Assembly: GCA_037447655.1 (NCBI GenBank)
Contig: JBBHKE010002505.1
Coordinates: forward strand, 101,911 to 165,910
Length of the DNA stretch: 64,000 bases
Direction of reading: 5' to 3'
Source: Zygnema cylindricum
Taxonomy: Eukaryota > Streptophyta > Zygnematophyceae > Zygnematales > Zygnemataceae
Shown here: positions 63,412 to 64,000 of the stretch, in pieces
Numbering within the stretch: the first letter of the stretch is position 1
Layout: every line of letters starts with the position of its first letter
Made by a program: the position numbers and the translations under genes
The notes under the pieces: generated by a model
The model's database searches: none
Seen by the model: the letters and a program-made list of their open reading frames with translations, nothing else
What the model was told of the DNA's origin: nothing

Positions 63412-64000
63412 CACCGCAAATCGTTATTAGTGTCAAAGTTTAAATAGTGTTGAATAGAATTTATCATAATTGATGCTAATTAAGAATTTGAAATTTAATT
63501 TTAAAAAGGTGTATTCTAATTTTGGCATTATGCTAATTTGGGAAGAGCAAAAATGGAATATTCGCCGTACAATTATATACATTTGTATATATATCCGTAC
63601 AAAATATTTGAAATCGTTCGCCGTCGTGAAATTTAAATATCCTTACATGTCAGACTAATTTATGTGTCAGAATAATCCAGTTTTTTAAGCGCATGTTCCT
63701 ATGCGTGCGCGTCTGATTTAATTCATTTTTTGTAAATTTTTCACTTGAAAAGGTACATTTATGTACGGTCTGACATCGACCGTGCGCCACACTATTTAGA
63801 TATTATTGTATTTTCGCTATTTACGCTATTTTGTACGGACACCGCCAATCGCTATTAGCGTAGAAGTTTTTTTAGCGTATACGAATAATTAGCGTGGTTT
63901 ACGCTAATTGGGAATTTGGAAATTGTCGAAGAAATCGTTTACTCTAATTAGGAATTAGGGATTTTTTAAAAAGTATGGATAATTCTATTTGAGAATTAAA
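63412..64000. other. Partial MITE ends, no gene
   Basis: A CACCGCAAATCGTTATTAGTG end lies at 63412 and a CACCGCCAATCGCTATTAGCG end at 63841, both of the TA-flanked group; matching right ends are absent or beyond the window. Confidence 0.55.

Overview
This is a 64-kb piece of a eukaryotic nuclear genome, almost certainly from a green plant and most likely a non-flowering land plant or a streptophyte alga. The evidence is: GT-AG introns splitting short exons; nuclear genes with organelle-targeting N-termini (a plastid TPR protein, a plastid-type alpha/beta-hydrolase, a mitochondrial-type [2Fe-2S] ferredoxin); a plant-style trihelix gene; and a mosaic of Copia, hAT, LINE-like and MITE insertions. 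A cyanobacterial-type NlpC/P60 endopeptidase gene argues against a flowering plant. The species itself cannot be named from the sequence. Two 10-N runs (26890-26899, 40128-40137) are assembly gaps.

Layout. 1-9.9 kb: a decayed minus-strand Copia element (981-3767), a MITE fragment, AT-rich sequence and a broken minus-strand trihelix gene (7797-8840). 9.9-16.2 kb: a Copia element with both LTRs, many stop codons, and a second RNase H-LTR tail in tandem on its left. 16.7-26 kb: a 34-bp-arm inverted repeat, a MITE, then a multi-exon gene for a membrane-anchored plastid TPR protein whose 3' end is missing, probably in the gap at 26.9 kb. 28.1-37.5 kb: a complete four-exon alpha/beta-hydrolase gene (617 residues predicted). 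Its third intron holds a young, full-length Copia element (31270-36475) with one open 1424-codon gag-pol frame and LTRs that differ at one base.

38-48 kb: minus-strand LINE-like 3' fragments, then a nested cluster. A 4.26-kb hAT element (42205-46461) has a 949-bp hAT-like element inserted in its 3' target-site duplication, and each carries a further TA-flanked MITE. Removing the inner insertion restores a perfect 8-bp duplication of the outer hAT. 48.3-51.3 kb: an NlpC/P60 gene with signs of frame disruption. 52-55 kb: another LINE-like fragment and a long MITE copy. 55.8-59.6 kb: the mitochondrial-type ferredoxin gene in five exons. 60-64 kb: LINE-like debris and four or more MITEs.

The host genes with readable exons, apart from the trihelix remnant, all lie on the + strand and look like independent single-copy genes, not a cluster of related function. 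Three of the four encode predicted organelle proteins and the fourth is of cyanobacterial type. The most interesting items are the NlpC/P60 gene, the Copia element whose reading frame starts inside the LTR and crosses a half-tRNA-type primer-binding site, and the datable nest of hAT/MITE insertions.
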